A stretch of 7,114 nt of DNA, from positions 1 through 7,114 of the forward strand of contig JAITQP010000241.1 of the NCBI GenBank assembly GCA_031288885.1, read 5' to 3'. Made by a program: the position numbers and the translations under genes. The notes under the pieces are model-generated. The model was not told the DNA's origin. It did not search any database and saw nothing but the letters and a program-made list of their open reading frames with translations. Shown in pieces: positions 6,858 to 7,114 of this stretch (positions within the stretch are counted from its first letter, which is position 1; the number at the start of each line of letters is the position of its first letter). This stretch comes from Prevotellaceae bacterium (GTDB lineage Bacteria; Bacteroidota; Bacteroidia; Bacteroidales; UBA932).

Positions 6858-6956
6858 ACTTTTAAGTCTTAAAGTCTTAGCAGTCCTGCCTTATCAGGCA
6901 GAGAGAGGAGAAGGGGATGCTCTCTCCGCAGGTCGCTGACCTGCGGTTATGAAAAT
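6787..6956. repeat. perfect 31-nt inverted repeat with self-palindromic arms and nested hairpins
   Basis: Bases 6787-6817 are the exact reverse complement of 6926-6956. Each arm holds its own 9-bp palindrome: CCGCAGGTC and GACCTGCGG around a 3-nt AGC loop on the left, with GCT on the right. The DNA or RNA could therefore fold either as one long stem or as two small hairpins. The 108-bp interior has further inverted repeats: 6850-6860 with 6882-6892 (11 bp), 6886-6891 with 6896-6901 (6 bp) and 6901-6907 with 6920-6926 (7 bp). No ORF of any credibility lies inside. Confidence 0.9.
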
Positions 6957-7008
6957 TAAGCCCTTTCAGGGATTGTGAGAAAGGGAGAACTCTCTCCAAA
7001 AGGGGAAG

Positions 7009-7059
7009 GACGAAGTTTGTAATATGCTAATAATATGTCTAATGCAATTTCGTCATTGC
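7009..7059 (+). repeat. direct repeat flanking the palindromic core, right copy
   Basis: Partner of the copy at 6719-6760, with GACGAAG (7009-7015), TAATAATATG (7028-7037) and CAATTTCGTCATTG (7046-7059). Here it runs straight into the + orientation 60-nt repeat, sharing GTCATTG with it. Confidence 0.75.
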
Positions 7060-7111
7060 GAGCGTAGCGAAGCAACCGGAGCGAAGCGGAGCTCGGCGTA
7101 GCCAATCCAGA
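7052..7111 (+). repeat. 60-nt intergenic repeat, long copy, + orientation
   Basis: It matches the reverse complement of 6601-6660 at 56 of 60 positions, beginning GTCATTGCGAGC and ending CCAATCCAGA. It sits at the right edge of the window, so a target-site duplication or continuation beyond 7114 cannot be assessed. Confidence 0.85.
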
Positions 7112-7114
7112 AAA

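Larger units (their letters stand above)
6261..7114. other. gene-free, repeat-dense intergenic region
   Basis: No reading frame here has protein-like composition, a family motif or a plausible start. The frames that exist run through the repeats described separately. Contents in order: an A/T-rich stretch after the leuB stop, a promoter-like element, a structured segment, a short repeat copy, a pair of 17-mers, then the inverted 60-nt copies enclosing a palindromic core. The bases between these (for example 6436-6471 and 6577-6600) show nothing recognisable. Confidence 0.85.

Noticed and set aside
6511..6872. Small open frames in the repeat region: 6511-6699 on the minus strand, 6607-6849 and 6681-6872 on the plus strand.
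   Set aside because: They run through the intergenic repeats, giving translations such as VIASGAKQP that are characteristic of repeat-derived spurious proteins. They have no family motif or sensible start.
6831..6916. CTCCTCTTCCCC (6831-6842) and GAGGAGAAGGGG (6905-6916) are exact complements when read in the same direction.
   Set aside because: This is a parallel complement, which does not form an ordinary antiparallel stem. Both are low-complexity pyrimidine or purine tracts, so chance is likely.

Overview
This window looks like a chromosomal segment from a member of the Bacteroidota, probably Bacteroidales-like. The reasons are gene starts without clear Shine-Dalgarno sequences (AT-rich stretches sit directly before the ATGs), a compact leuA-leuC-leuD-leuB operon with proteins of the usual length, and an exact match to the Bacteroides -7 promoter element TAnnTTTG after leuB. 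The lineage is an inference and no species can be named.

Layout, all genes on the + strand. (1) Bases 1-873 hold the 3' part of a DNA methyltransferase gene cut by the left edge. After the SAM-binding motif I it continues into an Mrr-like PD-(D/E)XK nuclease-type domain and then a PKD/Ig-like C-terminal domain, so it may be a single-chain restriction-modification protein. (2) Bases 901-1632 encode a stand-alone, more AT-rich class I SAM-dependent methyltransferase of unknown substrate. It carries a nine-G homopolymer in its coding sequence, and a one-base loss or gain there would truncate the protein. (3) Bases 1651-6260 hold leuA, leuC, leuD and leuB. These encode all the dedicated enzymes that turn 2-ketoisovalerate into 2-ketoisocaproate, leaving only the final transamination to another gene. 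leuD and leuB overlap as ATGA. (4) Bases 6261-7114 (about 850 bp) contain no credible gene. The region starts with a promoter-like sequence and a structured segment. It then becomes a dense patchwork of direct and inverted repeats, including two 60-nt copies of a repeat in opposite orientation around a core of nested palindromes.

The four leu genes form one pathway unit. The upstream methyltransferase is only 18 bp from leuA and could share its transcript, although no functional link is evident. The parts most worth a second look are the fused methyltransferase/nuclease/PKD protein, the G9 tract, and the promoter plus palindromic repeat cluster downstream of leuB. I did not see a clearly new multi-gene system in this window.
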